Positions 1 to 6,752 of a stretch of 11,571 nt of DNA are shown piece by piece. Position 1 is the stretch's first letter. Each line of letters opens with the position of its first letter. Below the pieces are notes generated by a model that made no database searches, was not told where the DNA came from, and was given only the letters and a program-made list of their open reading frames with translations. This stretch comes from JAGXOF01 sp046545575 (GTDB lineage: Bacteria; Chloroflexota; Dehalococcoidia; SZUA-161; SpSt-899): contig JBKGZM010000061.1 in NCBI GenBank assembly GCA_046545575.1, positions 1-11,571 on the forward strand, in the 5' to 3' direction. A program made the position numbers and the translations under genes.

Positions 1-130
1 CTATAACCCCGGCTGGAATCAAGATGTCAGATAACGAGGTGTATTGAACATTTTGAGAGAAAAGCAGGAGAACAGGATAAATCGCAAATAGAAATGGGTG
101 GATGAGCCGCAGTTTTTTAGGGATCTTCAT
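1..130 (-). CDS. N-terminal fragment of a membrane protein, possibly a sulfatase-like hydrolase/transferase (cut by window edge)
   Basis: Only the first 43 codons are in the window; the gene runs off the left edge. The visible protein starts MKIPKKLRLIHPFLFAIYPV and continues with a hydrophobic LLLF stretch, then a short polar segment and a second hydrophobic start (SDILIPAGVI). This looks like the beginning of a multi-helix integral membrane protein. The pattern HPFLFAxYPVLLL, followed by an N and then an 'LSDIL.P' segment, resembles the membrane domain at the start of some sulfatase-like hydrolase/transferase proteins. That assignment comes from remembered family patterns and is tentative. 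The ATG overlaps the TGA of the upstream methyltransferase in the 4-base form ATGA (127-130), so the two are probably translationally coupled in one operon. No separate strong ribosome binding site is needed or seen. Confidence 0.6.
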   Translation of the reverse strand, partial: MKIPKKLRLIHPFLFAIYPVLLLFSQNVQYTSLSDILIPAGVI

Positions 131-1527
131 TGTTTCTTTTTCATGAGATAAATAATTCTCTGAGAATCTCTTACCTGGCTTGAGTCCATTATAGAGAACT
201 GTTTCTCAAAGCTATTTTCGAATCTGTCCTGGGTGTAGTCAGAAAAGATGTCTTCCCGACCGGCCAGTAATTTCTGCGCCTGGGGATCGCTTTTGGGGAT
301 GAATTCAATGATCAGCCATTTACATATCTCAGTGAGCAAATTGGCTATCTTGGGAAATGGAGTATTGTTTGAGATGGCCAGGTGATGAACTAAAGCAAGG
401 GCAAGAGCAGTATCAGTAGGGCCCCGGTCCAGGAGGGACGTTCTTTCCTTGTTCTCCCAACCAATACCAGGACTCGGGTTTGTTAGATCGAGCAAAAGGG
501 GTAAGAGGTGCTTTTCCCCATTCTCCCTGCATTGGAGATAACTCCCCTCCACGCAAGCAGGATCCAAATCAAAAGAAACCGTCCTGATGCCCTTATTAGA
601 ACAGATTCGACTGAAAAGTCCGACATTGGCACCGAGATCCCACACTTCCTCCGGATTGATTTCATCCAGAAATTTTTCGATAAGCTCTTTTTTATGCTCC
701 AGTGACTCCGAGGAGTAGTTACTGCTTCCCCCGTAGTAGCTGGTCCATACAGTTTCTTTGGGTTTCCATGAGAGGCTTTTAATCCCGGACTCGAGGCTGT
801 CTATCAGCCCTAAGAAAGACTTGCGACCCATTTTTTTATCGGCGCCGGTAAAGCGGCCTGTACCCTGGCTTTCTCCCTCAAAACGCTTTTGGGTTCTGGC
901 GTGAAGGTGTATATGAGTAAGGATGGCAAACCTGAATCGACTGCGGAAGGGAAGCAGTGAACTTGCCAGATCCAGAGGCACTCCATCCACGTGTATTCTA
1001 AGCAACTGATTCAATTTGACATGTGTATAGCTCATGATGGCCAGAGGGGCAAGGAAGTGCTGGCAAAACTGCCGATAGGCCACCCATGGCTCGCCCTCCC
1101 GATACCCCCCAAAAGAAAGGGTATCTATATGTACAGGATCGCTACCCCTGAACTGTATGTTATAAGCGCTCGCATCCTTTAAGCTCATTCCAAAATCAAA
1201 AGCCTTCTTCTGGATCTTAAGCGTTGTCAAAGCAGCCTCTTTAAGCTGGCTGAAACACCACTCGTACGGATAAGATATAAACGGTATTTGTTGGGGTTGG
1301 ATTATTTTATAAGCGTTGGCAGGGTCAGGCGATTCAATACTTACTTCCTCGTGAGAGATGAGCAAACCCTCTTTCGTCAGTACTTCATAAAGCCCGGACC
1401 CTATCAGCTTATCGTATTCCTCTTTATATGTATTGTTAACTTGACGGTAAAGCAATCCATCCCGCCGGAAGAGAAAGCCGCTTGGATCGCGAAAAGAGCT
1501 TGGAACGATTTCAGTCTCTTTATTCAT
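127..1527 (-). CDS. NoeA-like class I SAM-dependent methyltransferase with kinase-like N-terminal half
   Basis: A 466-residue protein. The C-terminal half is a class I SAM methyltransferase. Motif I is VWDLGANVGLFS (295-306), the acidic strand-2 end is FDLDP (319-323), and LDLTNPSPGIGW (346-357) and ALVHHLAI (378-385) match the later motifs. The N-terminal half (about 15-240) has the layout known from nodulation protein NoeA and relatives. It contains LKDASAYNIQF (D118, N123) followed by HIDTLSFG (D135), which resembles a kinase-like catalytic loop and metal-binding aspartate; no clear nucleotide-binding loop is visible. The substrate is unknown. The start has a GAGGG ribosome site and lies 10 bases after the stop of the small membrane protein gene. 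Its stop overlaps the next start, so it is the middle gene of an operon with two membrane proteins. A role in modifying a surface or lipid-linked molecule is inferred from this context only. Confidence 0.85.
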   Translation of the reverse strand: MNKETEIVPSSFRDPSGFLFRRDGLLYRQVNNTYKEEYDKLIGSGLYEVLTKEGLLISHEEVSIESPDPANAYKIIQPQQIPFISYPYEWCFSQLKEAALTTLKIQKKAFDFGMSLKDASAYNIQFRGSDPVHIDTLSFGGYREGEPWVAYRQFCQHFLAPLAIMSYTHVKLNQLLRIHVDGVPLDLASSLLPFRSRFRFAILTHIHLHARTQKRFEGESQGTGRFTGADKKMGRKSFLGLIDSLESGIKSLSWKPKETVWTSYYGGSSNYSSESLEHKKELIEKFLDEINPEEVWDLGANVGLFSRICSNKGIRTVSFDLDPACVEGSYLQCRENGEKHLLPLLLDLTNPSPGIGWENKERTSLLDRGPTDTALALALVHHLAISNNTPFPKIANLLTEICKWLIIEFIPKSDPQAQKLLAGREDIFSDYTQDRFENSFEKQFSIMDSSQVRDSQRIIYLMKKKQ

Positions 1528-1537
1528 TACCCTCTAC

Positions 1538-1807
1538 TCATCTTCTCACAATATATTTCAAGAAGAATGCTTTTATCTTATGCCAAAACAGCTTAATCAA
1601 GAAAAGAGATCCTACCAGACCTGCTATTAGCATTTGAAAGGCGAAGCTAGCAATGCCAGGGTCAATATAGGCATAAGCAGCATCAGTTGTGAATAAGAGG
1701 AGAAAACCAACCACGAGGATGAAGTCGAGCAGTTTACTAGAGTTCCACTTGATCCTCCCTTTTTGATTAATGCCATTTTGCCCTTTACGACAGATTCTGA
1801 TTCTCAT
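1538..1807 (-). CDS. small two-helix membrane protein (YIDPG...LIAGL...KIKAFF family)
   Basis: An 89-residue protein. After a basic leader of about 27 residues comes a signal-like helix (FILVVGFLLLFTTDAAYA, about 29-46). Next is the conserved-looking motif AYIDPGIASFAFQ, then a second helix (MLIAGLVGSLFLIKLFW, about 59-75) and a basic tail (HKIKAFFLKYIVRR). This matches a recurrent family of tiny membrane proteins of unknown function, typically with YIDPGTGS followed by a helix and a KIK motif. The ATG at 1807 has a GAAGGGGG ribosome site 4-5 bases upstream. A second AGGGAGG lies inside the reading frame around codons 16-18 but no in-frame start follows it, so the upstream ATG is preferred. 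It is the first gene of the operon. It could anchor or partner the methyltransferase or the downstream membrane protein, which is inference. Confidence 0.8.
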   Translation of the reverse strand: MRIRICRKGQNGINQKGRIKWNSSKLLDFILVVGFLLLFTTDAAYAYIDPGIASFAFQMLIAGLVGSLFLIKLFWHKIKAFFLKYIVRR

Positions 1808-2084
1808 ACTGCCCCCTTCTGATATCCGTCTTTACCTTGTTCCAGCCGTCCGCCGCAGGTATACGGAACAGCGCACATCCAACAGCATTGTAGCAGCTCA
1901 GTCTAGGAGGACTGTGCCCTGCTTTGCCTGGAAGAACATGAGGTTACCCACTAATATGTCAGAAGACCTCAAAAAACTACCATCTTTATATCACAGCGTT
2001 CCCGCTACTGTCAATCACGCGTCTCACGGACAGGCCCCTGAACCATATGTCGATTTTCCCCTGAGAAAGCTAAATGCCTCATCA
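1808..2084 (-). other. operon leader and upstream region, no gene seen
   Basis: This stretch separates the relic insertion sequence from the envelope operon. Its minus-strand part from about 1978 to 1808 would be a leader of roughly 170 nucleotides, downstream of the promoter at 1985-2014. It includes a short stem with arms CAGTC and GACTG around CTCCTA (near 1900-1915). Open frames crossing it lack ribosome sites and family resemblance, so I call no gene here. Confidence 0.5.
1985..2014 (-). promoter_or_regulatory. sigma-70-type promoter of the envelope operon
   Basis: Read on the minus strand, a perfect -35 hexamer TTGACA (2014-2009) is followed by an 18-base spacer and the -10 hexamer TATAAA (1990-1985; five of six consensus positions). 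The predicted start is near 1978. It points toward the small membrane protein gene at 1807 and the two genes after it. Confidence 0.65.
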
Positions 2085-2096
2085 TTGCTGGTTAAA

Positions 2097-2118
2097 TGCC
2101 TATGGAGATAACTCCGAA
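2097..2118 (+). repeat. left terminal inverted repeat of the IS relic
   Basis: Twenty-one of 22 bases match the reverse complement of 2616-2637. The repeat contains the small internal dyad GGAG-ATAA-CTCC. Confidence 0.8.
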
Positions 2119-2119
2119 T

Positions 2120-2570
2120 CCGTCGCTTTGAATGGAGCCACAAGCCTTTTCCCAGTAATTGGTTTCTCAAGTGTGCAGGCGAAAACGACACGATTGAACA
2201 ATTGCTCAGACCAATATCGCCGATTGAATCGATAACATGCTTCAAAGAGGTACGGTTGGAGAGCCATGAGTACTCCACATATCCCTTGGCTGGCCTAGAT
2301 CATAGACTCTTTATCTTGTTGTCAACCCCCAACCGATCCAGCACGCCACCGATCGCTTCTGCAGAGGCATCATTCACGACATGCGTTTCTCTATCCCATC
2401 CTTTCCCGTATAGATAGGTACCGCAATCAGAACTGTAAGGCTTATAATAACAGTCTGGTTGCACCGCGGACAGCGAAAGCCCTCTGGCCAACGGACCTTA
2501 AACAAGTACTCCAAGCACTTCTCCTCGGGATTGATCCTGAAACTCCAGCAACGACATCTCTTGGTAGACT
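2120..2570 (-). pseudogene. IS1595-type transposase remnant (zinc ribbon and C-terminal pieces, frameshifted and internally deleted)
   Basis: Read on the minus strand, the 5' part encodes MSLLEFQDQ. After a frame change it gives PEEKCLEYLFKVRWPEGF and RCPRCNQT, the N-terminal zinc-ribbon pattern (WPEGF.CP.C) of IS1595-type transposases. A second shift, apparently one lost base, is needed to read on as YYK. The middle keeps HVVNDASAEAI, resembling the 'DASA' segment of the DDE core. The 3' part, in yet another frame, gives LQPYLFEACYRFNRRYWSEQ and LFNRVVFACTLEKPIT, the typical C-terminal end. Most of the DDE catalytic domain between zinc ribbon and C-terminus is missing, and stops interrupt every frame. 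It cannot make an active transposase. The fragments are seen directly; the family call rests on remembered motif patterns. Confidence 0.75.
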
Positions 2571-2580
2571 ACCCATTCTC

Positions 2581-2606
2581 CCCTGTAGAGGTAATCACCT
2601 ACAGGG
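2581..2606. repeat. hairpin in the leader of the transposase remnant
   Basis: Perfect 8-base arms CCCTGTAG (2581-2588) and CTACAGGG (2599-2606) flank a 10-base loop, between the right terminal repeat and the transposase start. Some insertion sequences have such leader stems, which limit transposase translation from read-through transcripts; that role here is inference. Confidence 0.5.
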
Positions 2607-2615
2607 TAACAAGTT

Positions 2616-2637
2616 TTCGGAGTTATTTCCATAGGCA
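2616..2637 (-). repeat. right terminal inverted repeat of the IS relic
   Basis: Reverse complement of 2097-2118 with a single mismatch. The flanking TTGCTGGTTA begins at 2639. Confidence 0.8.
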
Positions 2638-2776
2638 CTTGCTGGTTATTAAAAAACAGAGGACTCGATGAAGGGTTGAGAGGGCTTAAGGAAAAACCCT
2701 TGACAAGTGGTAATGTCACAAAAAGACATAATTCCAACCTATTCCATGCGAGGATCAGCACCACCCGTTTGTTAGC

Positions 2777-3196
2777 TCAGGATCCGGCCACGGTGAAATT
2801 GGTTGTTAGCAAAGCTGTTTTTCCGGAAATAGACATTGTCGTCTCGTCGGATGGGAATGAATCGGCGAATTCATCATTCTGGGGTGGTTTGTGCCTAAAG
2901 ATCATGGCTGCTGCAGCACGTTCTCGGTCCATTTCAGAGATATCACCAATGGAGAAGCACAGCTCGTTGCTGCTGCGCACATGCTTTAGCCAGTCCGGTC
3001 TTTTCTCGTGGTCTGCTATCCGGTCGTGCAGATTTTCTGCCTCACCTATGTATATGAGATTGTGAATGCTCACCGTGTTCCTTTCTACGTTGTATGTGCA
3101 CTCATACACGCAGTAAATACCGGACCTTGCTCGAATGCTGGCCTTCTTTTCATCGCGGCAGTACCCATCAAACTCGATTGAGATCGTCTTTCCCAT
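2777..3196 (-). CDS. small stand-alone GIY-YIG domain protein
   Basis: A 139-residue protein. Residues 25-110 fit a GIY-YIG nuclease fold: SGIYCVY (GIY at 26-28), LIYIGEAENLHDRI (YIG at 49-51, arginine R59), a helix with E92 in EMDRERAAAAMIF, and KPPQND with N107. The Y, Y, R, E, N set expected for catalysis is therefore present. There is no second DNA-binding domain; the last 30 residues are low-complexity and polar. The start at 3196 is chosen because AAGGAGG lies 8 bases upstream. The same frame stays open to 3379, but that extension has no ribosome site and no domain character. It follows the sigma-factor gene by 191 bases in the same direction. The partner and substrate are unknown. A domestic DNA-processing or repair role is possible, and nuclease activity is inferred from the motifs. 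Confidence 0.75.
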   Translation of the reverse strand: MGKTISIEFDGYCRDEKKASIRARSGIYCVYECTYNVERNTVSIHNLIYIGEAENLHDRIADHEKRPDWLKHVRSSNELCFSIGDISEMDRERAAAAMIFRHKPPQNDEFADSFPSDETTMSISGKTALLTTNFTVAGS

Positions 3197-3387
3197 TTCG
3201 CTTTCCTCCTTTTTTGGTAGGTCAACACTATGCCTATCTCCTTGTAACGAGTGACTACAAAATGCTCCCTCAAATGAACACATGTCAAGGTGTCCCAAGG
3301 AACCTGTCCAGGGACTGAAATCGCCAATGCCCAGCTCAGCCGACGCCTCACCAAAGTTGCTATCCTGTGTGCCACTCACCTTCTACC

Positions 3388-4851
3388 TTACAAATCATCA
3401 ATGTAGTCCCTTAGCTTATCCGAAAGTTCGGGCTCGTGCAGCCGGCGCAAGGCTTTGGCCTCAATCTGCCGAATCCGTTCGCGGGTCAAATGGAACTCCT
3501 GGCCAACCTCTTCAAGCGACCAGTTGCGTCCACCTTCGAGACCAAACCTGAGTGTCAATATCCTGCGTTCGCGCTCAGTGAGATGCCCGAGCGCTTCCTT
3601 AACCTGGTCCTTGAGCAGGAGGTAAGAGGCAACCTCAGTAGGCTGCGCCTTAGTGTCCTCGATGAAATCGCTCAAATATGACTCTTCACCCTCTATGAGG
3701 GGGGTGTCAAGGGAAATTACTTCCCGTGTCATCTGGAAGATTTCCTCTAACCTCTTGAGTGGCATGTTCATGTCATGGGCTATCTCGTTGGGGGTGGGTT
3801 CCCGCCCGTACTCCTGGGTCAAGGTACGAAGGCTACGCATTACCTTGTTGACGGTCTCCACCATATGGACGGGGATCCTGATGGTGCGGGTATGGTCCGC
3901 AATGCCTCTCGTCACGCCCTGCCGTATCCACCATGTTGCATACGTGCTGAACTTGTAGCCCCTTCTGTAATCGAACTTGTCCACCGCTCGCATCAACCCC
4001 ATGCTGCCATCCTGAATCAGGTCCAGCATGGCCATACCCCTCCCGGCATACTTCTTGGCAATACTTACTACAAGCCGCAGGTTTGCTTGTATCAGGTGCT
4101 GCCTTGCCCTTTCACCATCTTCCTGGATCCATTTCATCCGGGAAAATAGCTCACCTTCATAAGGTGTAACTACCTCACGCAGTGTCGATTCATACATGGA
4201 GTCCGCTGACAGAAGCCCCTTCTCCTCAACACCTTGAAGTAGGCCCGAAGGGAGCATGTGAACGTCCAGGGAAAGGTTGGTTAGTACGGTTTCCATCGTT
4301 TCCTGGCCCATCTCTATCCTGTCGGCCATGGCCATTACAATATGATGATCGGTTTCCCCGTCAAGAGCATCCATTAACCTCTGATCGCAGAGCGTCTGCC
4401 AAATCGGAACCTTACTGGGTAGACCAAGTTCGCTCCTAAGATCGTTTACATACGGCAGGGCTTCCCCAATTCTGTGGAGCATGGCCATCATGATATCAGT
4501 AGCAGAGGGTACTGTTCCATATCTGTCGTGCCATGACTTATCGAGGTGCTCAATATGTCTCTTCGCCTCCACCCTTCGGGCCAGGGCTTTTTCTTCCTTC
4601 GCATCAAGAAGTGGAACATGTGCGGCATCATGGAGGAACATATGCAATGAGTCATCGCACATCTCATCCAGTTCTGCTTGAGAAAGGTCTGGCGCGATCG
4701 CCAATGGTTCAGGTTCCTCCCCGTTGATTTTGATAATGGAAGCTGCCATGTCCGCCTCGCTGGCTTCGATCTCCGGGGCTTTTCCTGAGCCCTTGTCAAA
4801 GGAAACCATGAATGTTCCATCAGGGCAAACGATGGGGTCATCCAGATCCAT
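3388..4851 (-). CDS. RpoD/SigA-like sigma-70 RNA polymerase sigma factor
   Basis: Residue numbers count from the alternative Met at 4860 (490 residues). Region 1.2 is near 68-100 (DDSLHMFLHDAAHVPLL). Region 2 is 251-330, with ANLRLVVSIAKKYAGRG, LIQDGSMGLMRAVDKFDYRR, GYKFSTYATWWIRQ and IRIPVHM covering core binding, -10 melting and -10 recognition. Region 3 is about 331-405. Region 4, about 415-480, has LTERERRILTLRFGLEGG and the helix-turn-helix LEEVGQEFHLTRERIRQIE. Region 1.1 is replaced by a short acidic leader. An unusual helical spacer of about 150 residues (100-250) separates regions 1.2 and 2. It should recognise ordinary TTGACA/TATAAT promoters. I choose the ATG at 4851 because GAGGGG lies 9 bases upstream; the ATG at 4860 has that motif touching it with no spacing. 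Whether it is the primary or an alternative group 2 sigma cannot be told from this window. Confidence 0.92.
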   Translation of the reverse strand: MDLDDPIVCPDGTFMVSFDKGSGKAPEIEASEADMAASIIKINGEEPEPLAIAPDLSQAELDEMCDDSLHMFLHDAAHVPLLDAKEEKALARRVEAKRHIEHLDKSWHDRYGTVPSATDIMMAMLHRIGEALPYVNDLRSELGLPSKVPIWQTLCDQRLMDALDGETDHHIVMAMADRIEMGQETMETVLTNLSLDVHMLPSGLLQGVEEKGLLSADSMYESTLREVVTPYEGELFSRMKWIQEDGERARQHLIQANLRLVVSIAKKYAGRGMAMLDLIQDGSMGLMRAVDKFDYRRGYKFSTYATWWIRQGVTRGIADHTRTIRIPVHMVETVNKVMRSLRTLTQEYGREPTPNEIAHDMNMPLKRLEEIFQMTREVISLDTPLIEGEESYLSDFIEDTKAQPTEVASYLLLKDQVKEALGHLTERERRILTLRFGLEGGRNWSLEEVGQEFHLTRERIRQIEAKALRRLHEPELSDKLRDYIDDL

Positions 4852-4860
4852 ATTCTCCAT

Positions 4861-5218
4861 CCCCTCTTTTCATGGTCGCCTCACAGCCCTCTCGTGCCAA
4901 GCGGGAAAGGAAGTGAGGTGGTAAAACCTTTTCTTGCTCTCACGATTTGCTTGATCCGGTCGCCGCCCTCAAATACAAGGAAAGCAAGTCTGCTCATCAT
5001 GTCAAAAACCGCCGCTCCGGGGTTCTCATCCGGATTTATCCTGGCGAAATCTACTTTGCCTCGGTGGTCACAGCCAACGTTCCGGCTATCGGCGCTATCA
5101 CCAATCCGATACTTGACCCGAGAGCTCACATTTGCGACTTGAAGGTAAGTGCGGCAAAAGTGGAGGAATCAAATTATGAACGGGTATTGAGCCTTCGTCT
5201 CGATACCCCGCCAGCAAC
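4861..5218. other. 358-base gap with unresolved overlapping reading frames, no confident gene
   Basis: The gap lies between the sigma-factor start and the radical SAM stop. A plus-strand frame from a TTG at 4947 runs to 5222 (91 codons, containing RIYPGEIYFASVVTANVPAI). A minus-strand frame from a GTG at 5129 runs to 4881 (82 codons, containing AVFDMMSRLAFLVFEGGD). The two are codon-aligned, and the plus frame is rich in purine-N-pyrimidine codons, which makes both look coding. Neither has a Met start or a convincing ribosome site, and I recognise neither. The stretch may be a gene remnant or simply the sigma-factor leader. I found no clear -35/-10 pair for the sigma gene. Confidence 0.3.
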
Positions 5219-6712
5219 CTAAGCAGACCCAGAATCGTTGTACAGGTTCTGAGTTACCTTTCTGAAATGGAACCCGTAGGCCGCCAGCGTTATGACCTCA
5301 GGGAACGCACGACGATTCTTGAAAAGGGCCTTAACCACCAGTTTCCAGTAATACCTCCTCCACTTCCCCACAATGCCAATATACCAGACCGTCTTGAGAA
5401 AACTCTTAACATCAACGAGGGTAATCCTTTGCTTCCTGCGCATAGGCTTATACTCTTCAAGGAAGGTAAGAATCCTCTCATAGTATCTCTTGGGCGAGTA
5501 GATGGTCTGCACTATCCTTTGATACCCGTTTGTAATCACCTCAGGATTCATTTTAGGAACGAAGTTAAGTGAGCCATCCGTGTTGTTCCCTGAACTGGCC
5601 CTGAGCAAACGCCCCTCTGCATCGAGGCGGTTATAGAGCTTGGTTTTGGGCAAAGCCGTGAGTGTACCCACCATAGCAGTGACAACCCCAAGCCGCTGGA
5701 TAAAGTCGATTTGATTATCGAAGATAGACGGGGGATCGCTGTCAAATCCCACAATGAAGCCACCAAAGACCTGCATTCCGTAGTTCTGGATCTTTTTCAC
5801 GGCAGCTTCCATGTTGCGGTTCTTGTTACGCGATTTGTTGCATTCCACAAGGCTCTCCATAGATGGTGTCTCCAGACCCACGAAGACCGTGTCAAACCCT
5901 GCCTCAACCATAAGCTCCATAAGTCTCTCGTCATCGGCAAGGTTGAGCGATGCCTCCGTAACGAAAGTAAAGGGAAAGTCCTTCTCCCTGTTCCACTGCA
6001 CTACCTCCGGCAGCATCCGCTTAACCTTGTTCTTGTTGCCGATAAAGTTGTCATCGACGATAAAAACCGATCCGCGCCACCCGTGTTGATATACAGCCTC
6101 GAGTTCTCGTAGAATTTGGGCGTTATCCTTCATCCTTGGCCTGTGACCATACGTGACTGGAATGTCACAGAATTCACAGTCATATGGACATCCCCGTGAG
6201 TACTGGATAGCCATCGAGGCGTAGTGTTTGGAATTTACCAGGTCCCACTGCGGAATAGGTGTATTCCTTATGTCAGGATGCTCGTCAGAAATATACAACT
6301 GTTTAGTCTGACCATTTCTCACGTCCTCCAGGAACACAGGAAGCGTGATCTCCGCCTCACCCAGAACAAAGTGATCGACGCCCTCAAAATCCTCATGGCC
6401 GGTTGTGAAGAGAGGCCCTCCAGCAACGACTTTAGTACCATGTCGATTGCATCGCTCAATAATTCCCTTTGCCGCATCCCGCTGCACTATCATAGCGCTC
6501 ACAAATACATAGTCCGCCCATTGGATATCCTCATCCTTCAGAGTAGAAACATTCATATCTACCAGTCTCTTTTCCCACTCATCCGGTAACATGGACGCGA
6601 CAGTCAAGAGCCCCAGCGGAGGGTATGCCGCCTTTTTAGATATGAACTTAAGCGCGTGCTTGAAACTCCAGAAGGTATCAGGATACCGAGGATACACAAG
6701 AAGGATATTCAA
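5219..6712 (-). CDS. B12-binding domain radical SAM protein (DUF4070-type C-terminus)
   Basis: A 497-residue protein. Residues 1-150 form a cobalamin-binding-type Rossmann domain (MNILLVYPRYP, VFVSAMIVQRD, VVAGGPLFT, FVLGEAE). It lacks the classic DxHxxG lower-ligand motif, as many relatives do. The radical SAM core starts at YSRGCPYDCEFCDIP, where C175, C179 and C182 are the CxxxCxxC cluster ligands. It continues with FIVDDNFIGNKNKVKRML, FTFVTEASLNLA and FVGLETPS. The C-terminal 150 residues look like the DUF4070 extension of this group. That architecture is shared with hopanoid and lipid methylases such as HpnP, but the substrate cannot be read from the sequence. The start is TTG at 6712 with AAAGGGGG 4 bases upstream. 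It is flanked by gaps on both sides, so it is probably monocistronic, with a probable promoter at 6753-6781. Confidence 0.88.
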   Translation of the reverse strand: MNILLVYPRYPDTFWSFKHALKFISKKAAYPPLGLLTVASMLPDEWEKRLVDMNVSTLKDEDIQWADYVFVSAMIVQRDAAKGIIERCNRHGTKVVAGGPLFTTGHEDFEGVDHFVLGEAEITLPVFLEDVRNGQTKQLYISDEHPDIRNTPIPQWDLVNSKHYASMAIQYSRGCPYDCEFCDIPVTYGHRPRMKDNAQILRELEAVYQHGWRGSVFIVDDNFIGNKNKVKRMLPEVVQWNREKDFPFTFVTEASLNLADDERLMELMVEAGFDTVFVGLETPSMESLVECNKSRNKNRNMEAAVKKIQNYGMQVFGGFIVGFDSDPPSIFDNQIDFIQRLGVVTAMVGTLTALPKTKLYNRLDAEGRLLRASSGNNTDGSLNFVPKMNPEVITNGYQRIVQTIYSPKRYYERILTFLEEYKPMRRKQRITLVDVKSFLKTVWYIGIVGKWRRYYWKLVVKALFKNRRAFPEVITLAAYGFHFRKVTQNLYNDSGSA

Positions 6713-6752
6713 ATTACCCCCTTTACGGTGGCTGCTAATCCATCATTACTTG

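Larger units (their letters stand above)
2085..2648. mobile_element. decayed, internally deleted IS1595-family insertion sequence with flanking direct repeats
   Basis: The ends form a 22-base terminal inverted repeat with one mismatch: 2097-2118 (starts TGCCTATGGAG, ends ATAACTCCGAA) and the reverse complement of 2616-2637. The 10-base sequence TTGCTGGTTA occurs directly outside each end (2085-2094 and 2639-2648), as expected of a target-site duplication. One to two bases at each junction are ambiguous, so the true duplication could be 7-10 bases. The interior holds minus-strand pieces of an IS1595-type transposase in several frames. At about 545 bases it is shorter than I would expect for an autonomous element encoding that transposase. 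It lies just upstream of the envelope-operon promoter. The intact ends suggest it could once have been mobilised in trans, which is inference. Confidence 0.8.

Noticed and set aside
1770..2111. Plus-strand 113-codon frame opposite the envelope-operon promoter
   Set aside because: No ribosome site, no family resemblance, and it overlaps a strong minus promoter and the IS end.
2671..2701. AAGGGTT/AACCCTT stem downstream of the GIY-YIG gene as a terminator
   Set aside because: Long loop and no T-run on the relevant strand.
2700..2732. Plus-strand TTGACA with a downstream CATAAT as a promoter
   Set aside because: The spacer is about 21 bases, too long, and no plus-strand gene follows.
2024..2764. 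Three minus-strand open frames inside and around the IS relic as separate small genes
   Set aside because: They are different-frame pieces of one broken transposase plus adjacent non-coding sequence.
3197..3379. 61-residue N-terminal extension of the GIY-YIG frame, beginning at 3379
   Set aside because: No ribosome site and no domain character; a strong AAGGAGG lies 8 bases before the ATG at 3196.
4880..4910. TTGGCACG on the minus strand upstream of the sigma gene as a sigma-54 promoter
   Set aside because: The -12 element (TTGCA-like) is missing at the required spacing.
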